From Veillonella sp. (GTDB taxonomy: Bacteria > Bacillota > Negativicutes > Veillonellales > Veillonellaceae): a stretch of DNA of 24,874 bases. The notes under the pieces are model-generated. The model was not told the origin of the DNA. It worked only from the letters and a program-made list of their open reading frames with translations, and did not search any database. The stretch is taken from contig NZ_DXLG01000008.1 of NCBI RefSeq assembly GCF_019414865.1, positions 1 to 24,874 on the forward strand, read 5' to 3'. A program made the translations under genes and the position numbers. Of this stretch, positions 16,282 to 23,776 are shown piece by piece. Each line of letters opens with the position of its first letter. Positions within the stretch are counted from its first letter, which is position 1.

Positions 16282-17403
16282 ATGCGCAGTGCTATCATCG
16301 ACGCAAAAAGAATAGTAGTTAAAGTAGGCAGTAGTACGCTATGTTATGCTAATGGTCATTTAAACTTAGAGCGCATAGAAAGATTAGTACGCCAATTATC
16401 AGATTTAGCTAATCAAGGTAAAGAGGTTATCCTTGTTTCCTCTGGTGCAACGGGAGCTGGCCTTGCCCCTCTAGGATTTAAAGAAAAACCTAGAGACCTT
16501 GTTTTGAAACAAGCTGCTGCAGCAGTAGGACAAGGTATCCTCATCCATATGTATGAGCGTATGTTTCGTGAATATGGTCGTACAGTAGGTCAAATTCTTT
16601 TAACAAAAGAAGACAGTACAGGCCGCCATAGTTATCTAAACTTGCGCAATACACTACATACGTTATTGCAACTCAATGTTATTCCTATTATCAATGAAAA
16701 TGATGTAGTTGCTATTGAGGAATTTAAAATTGGTGATAATGATACTTTATCTGCTACTGTGGCAGGCATTATAGATGCTGATTTGCTTATCATCTTATCC
16801 GATATTGAAGGATTATATACAGCTAATCCAGCAGTTCATCCTGATGCAACATTGATAGAAATCGTTTCTGAAATTACTGATGAAACCTATGCTATTGCAG
16901 GTGGAGCTGGATCTAATATGGGTACAGGTGGCATGTATACCAAGATAAAAGCAGCTCATATGGCTACAAACTCTGGTGTACCTATGGTAATTACATCCGG
17001 TGAAGTAGAGGATTCTGTGCGACGCGTATGTAAGGGTGAAAATATTGGTACCCTCTTTGAAGCACATGATGCTGGCTTATCAGGAAAACATCACTGGCTT
17101 GCCTTTGGTAAACGATTAAAAGGGTCAATCACTATTGATGATGGTTGCGCTCGTGCTGTATTAGATAAAGGTGCTAGTATTTTACCAGCTGGTATTATTG
17201 ATGTAGATGGGGCATTTGGGCCTGGTGATACAATCTCTATTTACCATGATGGTAAAGAAATCGGTCGAGGTCTTATTAACTATGGCATCGAAGATATGAA
17301 GGCCATTAAAGGTCATAATACAAATGATATAGCTCAAATTTTAGGAATTAATACAACCTATGATGAAGCAATACATCGTAATAATCTAGTTTTATTACAT
17401 TGA
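16282..17403 (+). CDS. proB: Glutamate 5-kinase
   Basis: ProB phosphorylates L-glutamate with ATP, the first step of proline synthesis. The 373-residue protein has an amino-acid kinase domain (about 1-255) with KVGSSTLCY, VSSGATGAG and the INENDVVAIEEFKIGDND substrate and magnesium segment, and a C-terminal PUA domain (about 275-360), as in long ProB proteins. proA follows 9 nt downstream and makes the next enzyme. The 66-nt gap before proB is the longest in this part of the operon and may hold a weak promoter, but no good -35/-10 pair is visible. Confidence 0.97.
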   Translation: MRSAIIDAKRIVVKVGSSTLCYANGHLNLERIERLVRQLSDLANQGKEVILVSSGATGAGLAPLGFKEKPRDLVLKQAAAAVGQGILIHMYERMFREYGRTVGQILLTKEDSTGRHSYLNLRNTLHTLLQLNVIPIINENDVVAIEEFKIGDNDTLSATVAGIIDADLLIILSDIEGLYTANPAVHPDATLIEIVSEITDETYAIAGGAGSNMGTGGMYTKIKAAHMATNSGVPMVITSGEVEDSVRRVCKGENIGTLFEAHDAGLSGKHHWLAFGKRLKGSITIDDGCARAVLDKGASILPAGIIDVDGAFGPGDTISIYHDGKEIGRGLINYGIEDMKAIKGHNTNDIAQILGINTTYDEAIHRNNLVLLH

Positions 17404-17412
17404 GGATATCCT

Positions 17413-18672
17413 ATGAACCAGTATGAAGAAATTTGTAAAGATATGGGTCAAAGAGCTAAAGCGGCATCCTTTGAATTGGCTCAAATTGATCAAGGTACAT
17501 TAGATTCTGCATTATTGGCAATCGCTGATGCTGTAGAAGCACAAACCGATGAAATTATGGCCGCTAATCAATTAGATCTAGATAAATCTGGCGATTATAA
17601 TGTACCTCAAACTATGATAGATCGATTAACATTAACACCTAATCGTATTGCTCAAATGGCAGAAGGTGTTCGTCAAGTGGCCGCTATTGAAAGTCCAGTT
17701 GGTTTAGTTATAGAAACAATTACACGTCCTAATGGTTTAGTTATTGAAAAAAGAGCAGTACCTTTTGGTGTTATTGGCATTATATTTGAAGCTCGTCCAA
17801 ATGTAACAATTGATGCAGGGGTCCTCTGTTTAAAAACTGCAAATGCTACGATATTACGCGGTGGTAAGGAAGCCTTCCATACCAACCAAATCATTGTGTC
17901 TATTATGCGCAATACCCTAGAAACTCTTGGAATTACGCCAGATGCGATTCAACTCGTGGAGGTTCTAGATCGAGATATGGTTGGTGTACTATTACACCAA
18001 CGTGAATATATTGATGTTGTTATTCCACGTGGTGGAGCAGGACTCATTCGCCGTGTTGTTGATGAAAGTAGTATTCCTGTAATTGAAACGGGGAGTGGTG
18101 TATGTCATACCTTTGTCGATGAATATGCCAATCTAGATATGGCGTTAGAAATTGCTATTAATGCAAAGGTACAGCGTCCATCTGTATGTAACTCTATGGA
18201 GACTCTATTAGTACATCAAGCTGTAGCTGCTGAGTTTTTACCTCGTCTTGATGTGGCGTTACAAGAATATGGGGTACGAATTCACGGCGATAATGCTGTA
18301 GCTCAATATATGGGTAATACAATTCCTTTAACAGATGATTCTTTCAATACAGAATATAACGATATGGACTTAAATGTACGTATTGTTGATACTCTTGAGG
18401 AAGCAATCGATCATGTGAATTTATATTCTACACATCATTCAGAAGCTATAGTAACAGATGAACCAATGCGTGCAAAAGTATTTATGAACTTAGTAGATTG
18501 TTCTACAGTTTATCACAATGCATCAACACGTTTTACTGATGGTTTTGAATTTGGTTTTGGTGCGGAAATTGGTATTAGTACCCAAAAGCTTCATGCTCGC
18601 GGACCAATGGGATTACAAGCACTAACATCATATAAATACTTTGTATTTGGAGAAGGCCAAGTTCGAAAGTGA
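17413..18672 (+). CDS. proA: Gamma-glutamyl phosphate reductase
   Basis: ProA reduces glutamyl-5-phosphate with NADPH to glutamate-5-semialdehyde, the second step of proline synthesis. The 419-residue protein belongs to the aldehyde dehydrogenase superfamily. It shows the KRAVPFGVIGIIFEARPNVT segment, the ILRGGKEAFHTN helix and the catalytic cysteine in QRPSVCNSMETLLVH (about residue 260). The normal family length is preserved. Its TGA stop overlaps the GTG of a previously unlisted small ORF as GTGA. Confidence 0.97.
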   Translation: MNQYEEICKDMGQRAKAASFELAQIDQGTLDSALLAIADAVEAQTDEIMAANQLDLDKSGDYNVPQTMIDRLTLTPNRIAQMAEGVRQVAAIESPVGLVIETITRPNGLVIEKRAVPFGVIGIIFEARPNVTIDAGVLCLKTANATILRGGKEAFHTNQIIVSIMRNTLETLGITPDAIQLVEVLDRDMVGVLLHQREYIDVVIPRGGAGLIRRVVDESSIPVIETGSGVCHTFVDEYANLDMALEIAINAKVQRPSVCNSMETLLVHQAVAAEFLPRLDVALQEYGVRIHGDNAVAQYMGNTIPLTDDSFNTEYNDMDLNVRIVDTLEEAIDHVNLYSTHHSEAIVTDEPMRAKVFMNLVDCSTVYHNASTRFTDGFEFGFGAEIGISTQKLHARGPMGLQALTSYKYFVFGEGQVRK

Positions 18673-18818
18673 AGACCGTATATTACTTAATAAGGGCATA
18701 CTACAGATATATTCAGACTCCAAAAGGTCGATACGAATGGATATCCTATGGAAAGGCATTGCTCTTGTTTATCGTTATCTGTGTCATTGTCATTAAGGGT
18801 GTGGCATTATTATGGTAG
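18669..18818 (+). CDS. Small membrane micro-ORF, 49 residues, function unknown
   Basis: Reading from GTG 18669 to TAG 18816-18818 gives a 49-residue peptide. It opens MKTVYYLIRAYYRYIQTPKG, aromatic and basic, and ends in a hydrophobic helix (about residues 30-49, ALLLFIVICVIVIKGVALLW). It is thus a single-pass membrane peptide with a positively charged cytoplasmic side. The GTG overlaps the proA stop as GTGA, and its 3' end overlaps the nadD start by 7 nt, so the ORF fills the proA-nadD gap exactly. AGAAGG (18651-18656) is 12 nt upstream, which is loose, so coupling to proA is the likelier way of initiation. I do not recognise a family. No transcript or homology evidence is available here. 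Confidence 0.6.
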   Translation: MKTVYYLIRAYYRYIQTPKGRYEWISYGKALLLFIVICVIVIKGVALLW

Positions 18819-19426
18819 AGAAACGTCGTATAGGAATCATAGGTGGAACATTTAATCCTATCCATTTAGGGCATCTAATGATTGCTGAGGTGGCTTGTGA
18901 AAGCTTTAACCTAGAAAAGGTAATTTTTGTACCTGCCAAGGTTCCGCCTCACAAACAACATGATGTAATAGATAGTCGTCATCGATATGCTATGACAGCA
19001 GCAGCCGTATCAGATAATCCTAATTTTGAGATTTCTGATGTGGAGATGCGTCGAGAAGGCCCTTCGTATACAGTTGATACTATTCAACATTTTAAGGTCC
19101 TTTATGGACCAAATGTTGAATTTTACTTTATCGCTGGTACTGATACAATTCGTGCATTGCCAACGTGGAAGTTTATTGAGGAATTATTAGATGAGGTCCA
19201 CTTTATTGGTGCTACAAGACCTGATGGATCAAGTGCAATTGACGAAACATTAGCAATTTTAGGCCCTAAAGCACGTGAAAAAATACATCTTATGGAGGTT
19301 CCTGAGATGAAATTATCTGCTACGTATTTACGAGAACGTCTACGCTCTGGTAAAACAGTTCGATATATGTTGCCAAAATGTGTGGTGGAATATATTGAGG
19401 AACACCATATTTATGGGAAGGAATAA
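18812..19426 (+). CDS. nadD: Nicotinate-nucleotide adenylyltransferase
   Basis: NadD joins nicotinate mononucleotide and ATP to form deamido-NAD in NAD synthesis. The 204-residue protein has the nucleotidyltransferase motif GGTFNPIHLGHL near residues 10-21, with the HxGH signature, and a C-terminal SATYLRERL that corresponds to the family's ISSTxIR motif. AAGGGTG (18795-18801) lies ten bases before the ATG, inside the micro-ORF. yqeK follows 3 nt downstream, a pairing common in Firmicutes. Confidence 0.96.
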   Translation: MVEKRRIGIIGGTFNPIHLGHLMIAEVACESFNLEKVIFVPAKVPPHKQHDVIDSRHRYAMTAAAVSDNPNFEISDVEMRREGPSYTVDTIQHFKVLYGPNVEFYFIAGTDTIRALPTWKFIEELLDEVHFIGATRPDGSSAIDETLAILGPKAREKIHLMEVPEMKLSATYLRERLRSGKTVRYMLPKCVVEYIEEHHIYGKE

Positions 19427-19429
19427 AGG

Positions 19430-19999
19430 ATGTTATCATTTGATGAAATACAACTTAGAGTAAGTCAATGGCTGAGCAAGAAACGATTTAAGCATACTCT
19501 TGGCGTTGTGGAATCGGCTACTCATTTAGCTAAGCTTTATGGCGTTGATGTGGAAAAGGCTAGATTAGCCGCATTACTACATGATTGCGCTAAAGAATTG
19601 CCTTTACAGGATATGCAAAATCTTGTGAAAAGTGAATCTTATGATGCTGATCAAGAATTATTAAGTAATGGCAATCTTTTACATGGTTTAGCTGGTATGA
19701 TTCGAGCAAAAAAAGAGTTTTCTATATCTGATGATGAGGTTTTAGAAGCCATTCGAGTTCATACGACTGGAAAGGTACATATGTCTACGCTAGATAAGGT
19801 GATATTTTTGGCAGACTATATTGAGCCTAATCGAAATTTTCCCGGTGTGGATGAGTTGCGTAACGTTTCAGAACTAGATTTAGATAAGGCTGTATTGCTT
19901 GGTTTTGATAATACTATTATTCATCTTATAGAGCAAAATTTATCGATTTATCCGTTGACCATTCTTGGTCGTAATGATGTGTTACAATCTTGTAAATAA
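19430..19999 (+). CDS. yqeK: YqeK-type HD-domain hydrolase (diadenosine tetraphosphatase)
   Basis: The 189-residue HD-domain protein has the metal-binding pattern HTLGV, LLHDCAKELP and VHTTGKVHMS, then the LADYIEPNR segment typical of YqeK. Characterised members cut Ap4A symmetrically to two ADP, clearing this stress nucleotide. nadD lies directly upstream and an LCP gene and rsfS downstream, the usual nadD-yqeK-rsfS neighbourhood. All expected histidines and aspartates are present. Confidence 0.92.
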   Translation: MLSFDEIQLRVSQWLSKKRFKHTLGVVESATHLAKLYGVDVEKARLAALLHDCAKELPLQDMQNLVKSESYDADQELLSNGNLLHGLAGMIRAKKEFSISDDEVLEAIRVHTTGKVHMSTLDKVIFLADYIEPNRNFPGVDELRNVSELDLDKAVLLGFDNTIIHLIEQNLSIYPLTILGRNDVLQSCK

Positions 20000-20011
20000 T
20001 GGAGTTTATAT

Positions 20012-21133
20012 ATGGAAGAACGTGAACGAGCAAGAGCTCGCCGTCGTAGAAGAAGACGTCAACAAAAGTCATCTGTTAAATGGCCTAGATTTATAGTAGC
20101 TGTTATTGTAGTACTTGCCCTACTTGGGGGTATAGGCTATGGTTTGTATACTGGGGTATCTTATGTGTATAGAGCTGTTACAGGTACTACTGAGACAACT
20201 GATACGGCTGTAGATAATGGAAATAAACAAGATGGTAATACTGTATCTGTAGAACAAAAAGGATTAGATAAACCATTATACATTCTTGTTGTCGGTACTG
20301 ATGATAATAATCCTAGTCAAAGTGATAGTCTATTCTTGTTATCCATTAATTTAGATCAAAAAACAATGGATGTTATTGGCATTCCTAGTAATAGTAAAAT
20401 TGATAATAGAGATCAGACAGATGCAAGTATGCTCAATAGCATCTATGAAAAAGGTGGTATCGATCTAACAAAAGCTGTCATTGAAGATATGTTCCATATT
20501 TCTATACCATATTATGTTGTAGTTAATCAAAATGCTTTCAAAAAGACTAACGATGTATTAGGAAATCAACAAATTTATGTAGAACAGACTATGGAACACG
20601 TAGATGCAGAGGGAAATAAAGATATTGATTTGCAACGAGGATATCAAACATTAGATAGTGATAAGGCTTTATCCTATTTACGGTATTCTGATCCAAAACA
20701 CGATACATTTACACGTGTACAACGACAAGAAAGATTTTTGAAACTTTGGGTAGAAGAAGAGCATAATTCGTTCTTCTTAACAAATGCATGGCATATTTGG
20801 AGAATTTGGGATCATTATGATAGTAATATTTCTACATTAGATGCCATTAAGCTTGTGTATAATGCTAGCAAAATTAATAAGGAAGAGATTCATTTCTATA
20901 TTCTTCCTGGTGAAAAAGAGTTAGTTGGCGATATGACATATTGGAAGGTAAATCCAACTGAAGCACAACGATTAGTAGGCATTACGATGGGAAATCTACC
21001 AGCCAATGAAATGACACAATTTGTTACAGCTCCAACCAATAGCACAGCTAAGGTTGCACCTGAATCAGAACATAATGGCGGTACTATCACAAAGCCATCA
21101 GAACCGGGTGATGAGAGTACTAATAAACGTTAA
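20012..21133 (+). CDS. Divergent LytR-CpsA-Psr (LCP) family protein
   Basis: The 373-residue type II membrane protein has a very arginine-rich cytoplasmic tail (13 of the first 16 or so residues are Arg or Glu), one membrane helix (about 26-48) and an external LCP domain (about 85-330). LCP enzymes transfer undecaprenyl-linked glycopolymers to the wall. The fold markers ILVVGTD, SDSLFLLSI and VQRQERFL are recognisable. However, the usual IPRD motif reads IPSN (residues 124-127), losing the Arg and Asp, and the GG motif of the LCP core reads GNQ. The tail after the domain is Thr/Ser/Pro/Glu-rich. It may be a divergent or catalytically impaired LCP. Location between yqeK and rsfS is typical. 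Confidence 0.8.
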   Translation: MEERERARARRRRRRRQQKSSVKWPRFIVAVIVVLALLGGIGYGLYTGVSYVYRAVTGTTETTDTAVDNGNKQDGNTVSVEQKGLDKPLYILVVGTDDNNPSQSDSLFLLSINLDQKTMDVIGIPSNSKIDNRDQTDASMLNSIYEKGGIDLTKAVIEDMFHISIPYYVVVNQNAFKKTNDVLGNQQIYVEQTMEHVDAEGNKDIDLQRGYQTLDSDKALSYLRYSDPKHDTFTRVQRQERFLKLWVEEEHNSFFLTNAWHIWRIWDHYDSNISTLDAIKLVYNASKINKEEIHFYILPGEKELVGDMTYWKVNPTEAQRLVGITMGNLPANEMTQFVTAPTNSTAKVAPESEHNGGTITKPSEPGDESTNKR

Positions 21134-21145
21134 AAGGGGAATAGT

Positions 21146-21508
21146 ATGAAAAATAAAGAAGAAGTTAAACAAATCGTATTACAATTAGCACAAGCTGCTT
21201 TTGATAAAAAAGGCAGAGATATCGAAATTCTCGATTTAGAAGGCGTATCTATGTTAGGGGATTACTTCCTAATTGCTAGTGCAAATAATATTAAGCAGTC
21301 TCAGAGTATTGCTGATGAAATGGAAGATAAAGCTGCAGAATTGGGCATGACAGTAAATCATAGAGAAGGTTATCGCGAAGGTGAATGGATTTTACTTGAT
21401 TTTGGCGATATTATTTGTCATGTCTTTGGTGGTGATGAGTTGCGAGAATTCTACGGTTTAGAAGAATTATGGAATGATGCAGTTCGAGTTCCATTTGAAG
21501 GAGTATAG
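21146..21508 (+). CDS. rsfS: Ribosomal silencing factor RsfS
   Basis: The 120-residue protein has the RsfS/Iojap domain throughout. It shows DIEILDLEGVSMLGDYFLIAS, HREGYREGEWILLDFGDIICHVF and a C-terminal REFYGLEELW, all near their usual positions. RsfS binds ribosomal protein L14 (uL14) and blocks joining of the 30S and 50S subunits when nutrients are short. With hpf upstream in the window, two separate ribosome-silencing genes are present. AAAGGGGAAT precedes the ATG. Confidence 0.96.
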   Translation: MKNKEEVKQIVLQLAQAAFDKKGRDIEILDLEGVSMLGDYFLIASANNIKQSQSIADEMEDKAAELGMTVNHREGYREGEWILLDFGDIICHVFGGDELREFYGLEELWNDAVRVPFEGV

Positions 21509-21509
21509 T

Positions 21510-22418
21510 ATGGCTACAGAATTGTTGGAAAATACAATTGCCACATTAAAAGTATTGCGTACTAGTGATCAAGGGGCTTTTCTAGATGGTCAAACTGGCA
21601 ATACAAATGATGATATTTTGCTCCATAAGGATCAACAAACATCTCCTGTTGCCATTGGTGATGAAGTAGAGGTATTTTTATATCGCGATCCAAAGGGGCG
21701 TTTGACTGCTTCTATGCGTTTACCAGCGATGAAGGTAGGGCAAATTGGGTATGTTGAGGTAATCAATACTACAAACTTTGGCTGTTTCGTAGAGGTTGGT
21801 ACTGAGCGTGGTATCTTCATGCCTCACGCAGAGATGCGTGGTCGTCCTCAAGTGGGCGAAAAAGTTTGGGTTCGACTCTATACAGATAAATCTGGTCGTT
21901 TTGCGGTATCTATGGATGTTGATGACGAAATGCGTCGCGCATCTAAGGCTGCTACAGATGCTAAAGTAGGACAACTTGTTAAAGGCGCTATCTACAACTT
22001 GACTAGTGATGGGGCATTCTTCATCACTCCTGAACGATGGATTGCCTTTTTACATCGTTCTGAGATGACTAGAAAATTAAAGGTTGGAGAAATGGTTGAA
22101 GGTCGTGTTACCTTTAAACGTGAAGATGGTCGTGTCAATGTATCGATGCGTCCTACTAAGGAAAAGGCACTCATTTCTGATGGAGACATTATAATGGAGT
22201 ACCTTCTTAATCGTGGAGGCAAGATGCCATATAGCGATGAGTCTTCTGCGATGTTGATTAAAGATAAATTCAATATCAGTAAAGCTGCCTTTAAGCGTGC
22301 TTTAGGGCATTTGATGAAAGAGAAAAAAATTGTTCAAGATGATGGTTGGACATTGTTAACTGAAACAGGACGTCAATGGACACCTCCTGTTGGTAATGAA
22401 TCACAAGAAGAGGAATAA
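21510..22418 (+). CDS. S1 RNA-binding protein of the CvfB family
   Basis: The 302-residue protein has S1-type RNA-binding folds (about 1-65, 66-140 and 145-220) and a C-terminal winged-helix region (about 225-290, ending in KKIVQDDGWTLL). This is the layout of CvfB/YitL, an RNA-binding regulator of virulence genes in Staphylococcus. I start it at ATG 21510, where AAGGAG (21498-21503) is well placed. The in-frame GTG-type start at 21474 would overlap rsfS by 35 nt and has no such site. Only one nucleotide separates it from the rsfS stop. Confidence 0.87.
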   Translation: MATELLENTIATLKVLRTSDQGAFLDGQTGNTNDDILLHKDQQTSPVAIGDEVEVFLYRDPKGRLTASMRLPAMKVGQIGYVEVINTTNFGCFVEVGTERGIFMPHAEMRGRPQVGEKVWVRLYTDKSGRFAVSMDVDDEMRRASKAATDAKVGQLVKGAIYNLTSDGAFFITPERWIAFLHRSEMTRKLKVGEMVEGRVTFKREDGRVNVSMRPTKEKALISDGDIIMEYLLNRGGKMPYSDESSAMLIKDKFNISKAAFKRALGHLMKEKKIVQDDGWTLLTETGRQWTPPVGNESQEEE

Positions 22419-22423
22419 AGGCG

Positions 22424-23764
22424 ATGAAAATTGTCATTGTAGGTGCTGGTAAGGTTGGCTATTCCTTGGCACAACGCTTGATACAAGATAATCATGATGT
22501 ATATGTAATTGATTGTTCTCCAGAACGTATACAAAATCTTGAAAATACACTAGATGTTAGCCTTGTTCAAGGAAATGGCAGTGATATACAATTGCTCAAC
22601 GAAATCGGTATGGATGATGTAGGAATGTTTATTGCTGTTACCGATTCTGATGAAGTAAATATGTTATCTTGTTCTGTAGCTAAAATTACAGGTGTTCCTA
22701 CAACGATTGCTCGTGTGCGAGATAATACCGTAGCAGAACATATGGATGATGAGATGCGTGCTAAATTAGGGGTCGATTTATTTATCAATCCTGAAATGGT
22801 TACGGCTCAAGAGCTTTTACAAATTCTAGAGACTCCATCAGCTATTGATGTAGAAGATTTTGGCCAAGGTACTGTACGCCTTATGGAATTTAAGATTACA
22901 GATGATATTCCATTAATAGGTCAACCTTTAAAAGAAATTAAATTCCCTGAAGGTGTTTTACTAGTAGGGGTTTTACGTTATGGTGAAATGATTATTCCCC
23001 ATGGTGAAAGTATTCTACAAGTTGATGACAGTGTATTCTTCTTAGGCTTAAAAGAGTCTGTTGAAGAAGTGGAAAATCTTTGGTTCCATAATCACAGTAC
23101 ATTTTATAAACGGGCTGTTATCATTGGGGCTGGTCTATTAGGTAGAAATCTAACAGTTCTTTTAGAACAAGCTGGATTCTCTGTTAAGGTCATTGAAAAA
23201 GATTTTAACCGCTGTGAAAAACTTGCTAATCTTGTGGATAAGTCCATGGTTATCAATGGAGATGCTACAGACTTTGACCTTTTAGAAGCAGAAGAAATTG
23301 CAGATAGTGATGTTATAATTGCTGTTACAGATGATGATAAGCTCAACTTGCTCGTTGCTCTTGTAGGCAAGCATATGGGCATACCAAAGACAGTTGTGCG
23401 CGTAGGTCGACCTGAATACATTATGCTTATGGAACAAGTGGGGATTGATGTGGTATTCTCGCCACGTTTATTTACAGCGAGTCAAATTTTACGTTTCGTG
23501 CGTAGTGGAGAAGGTGTTTTATCTATTTCGACCTTTGAAGGTGGAAAAGCGGAATCTATAGAGGTTGCCATTACAAGTGAATCACCTGTGGCTGGTAAAC
23601 AATTAAAGGACATCCGTTTACCAGGGAAGGCGTTAGTTGGTGTAATTTTACGTGGTGATGAAGCCATCGTACCACGTGGTAATACTGAAATCTTAGATGG
23701 AGATCACATTGTTCTATTTGCGTTACCTGAATCTGTAAGTAAATTACTTAAATATCTTACTTAG
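22424..23764 (+). CDS. trkA: Trk potassium uptake regulatory subunit TrkA
   Basis: The 446-residue cytoplasmic protein is a tandem of two RCK units. The first Rossmann fold begins with GAGKVGYSLAQRL (about 6-18). The second begins with GAGLLGRNLTVLLEQAG (about 231-247). Each is followed by an RCK_C domain, at about 140-220 and 365-446. TrkA binds NAD(H) or ATP and gates the TrkH channel. The ATG follows the CvfB-like stop by 5 nt, and trkH begins 12 nt after the TAG stop. Confidence 0.95.
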   Translation: MKIVIVGAGKVGYSLAQRLIQDNHDVYVIDCSPERIQNLENTLDVSLVQGNGSDIQLLNEIGMDDVGMFIAVTDSDEVNMLSCSVAKITGVPTTIARVRDNTVAEHMDDEMRAKLGVDLFINPEMVTAQELLQILETPSAIDVEDFGQGTVRLMEFKITDDIPLIGQPLKEIKFPEGVLLVGVLRYGEMIIPHGESILQVDDSVFFLGLKESVEEVENLWFHNHSTFYKRAVIIGAGLLGRNLTVLLEQAGFSVKVIEKDFNRCEKLANLVDKSMVINGDATDFDLLEAEEIADSDVIIAVTDDDKLNLLVALVGKHMGIPKTVVRVGRPEYIMLMEQVGIDVVFSPRLFTASQILRFVRSGEGVLSISTFEGGKAESIEVAITSESPVAGKQLKDIRLPGKALVGVILRGDEAIVPRGNTEILDGDHIVLFALPESVSKLLKYLT

Positions 23765-23776
23765 TATGGAGGGACT

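Noticed and set aside
21474..21509. Upstream in-frame start for the CvfB-like gene
   Set aside because: It overlaps rsfS by 35 nt without a ribosome site, while ATG 21510 has AAGGAG at ideal spacing.
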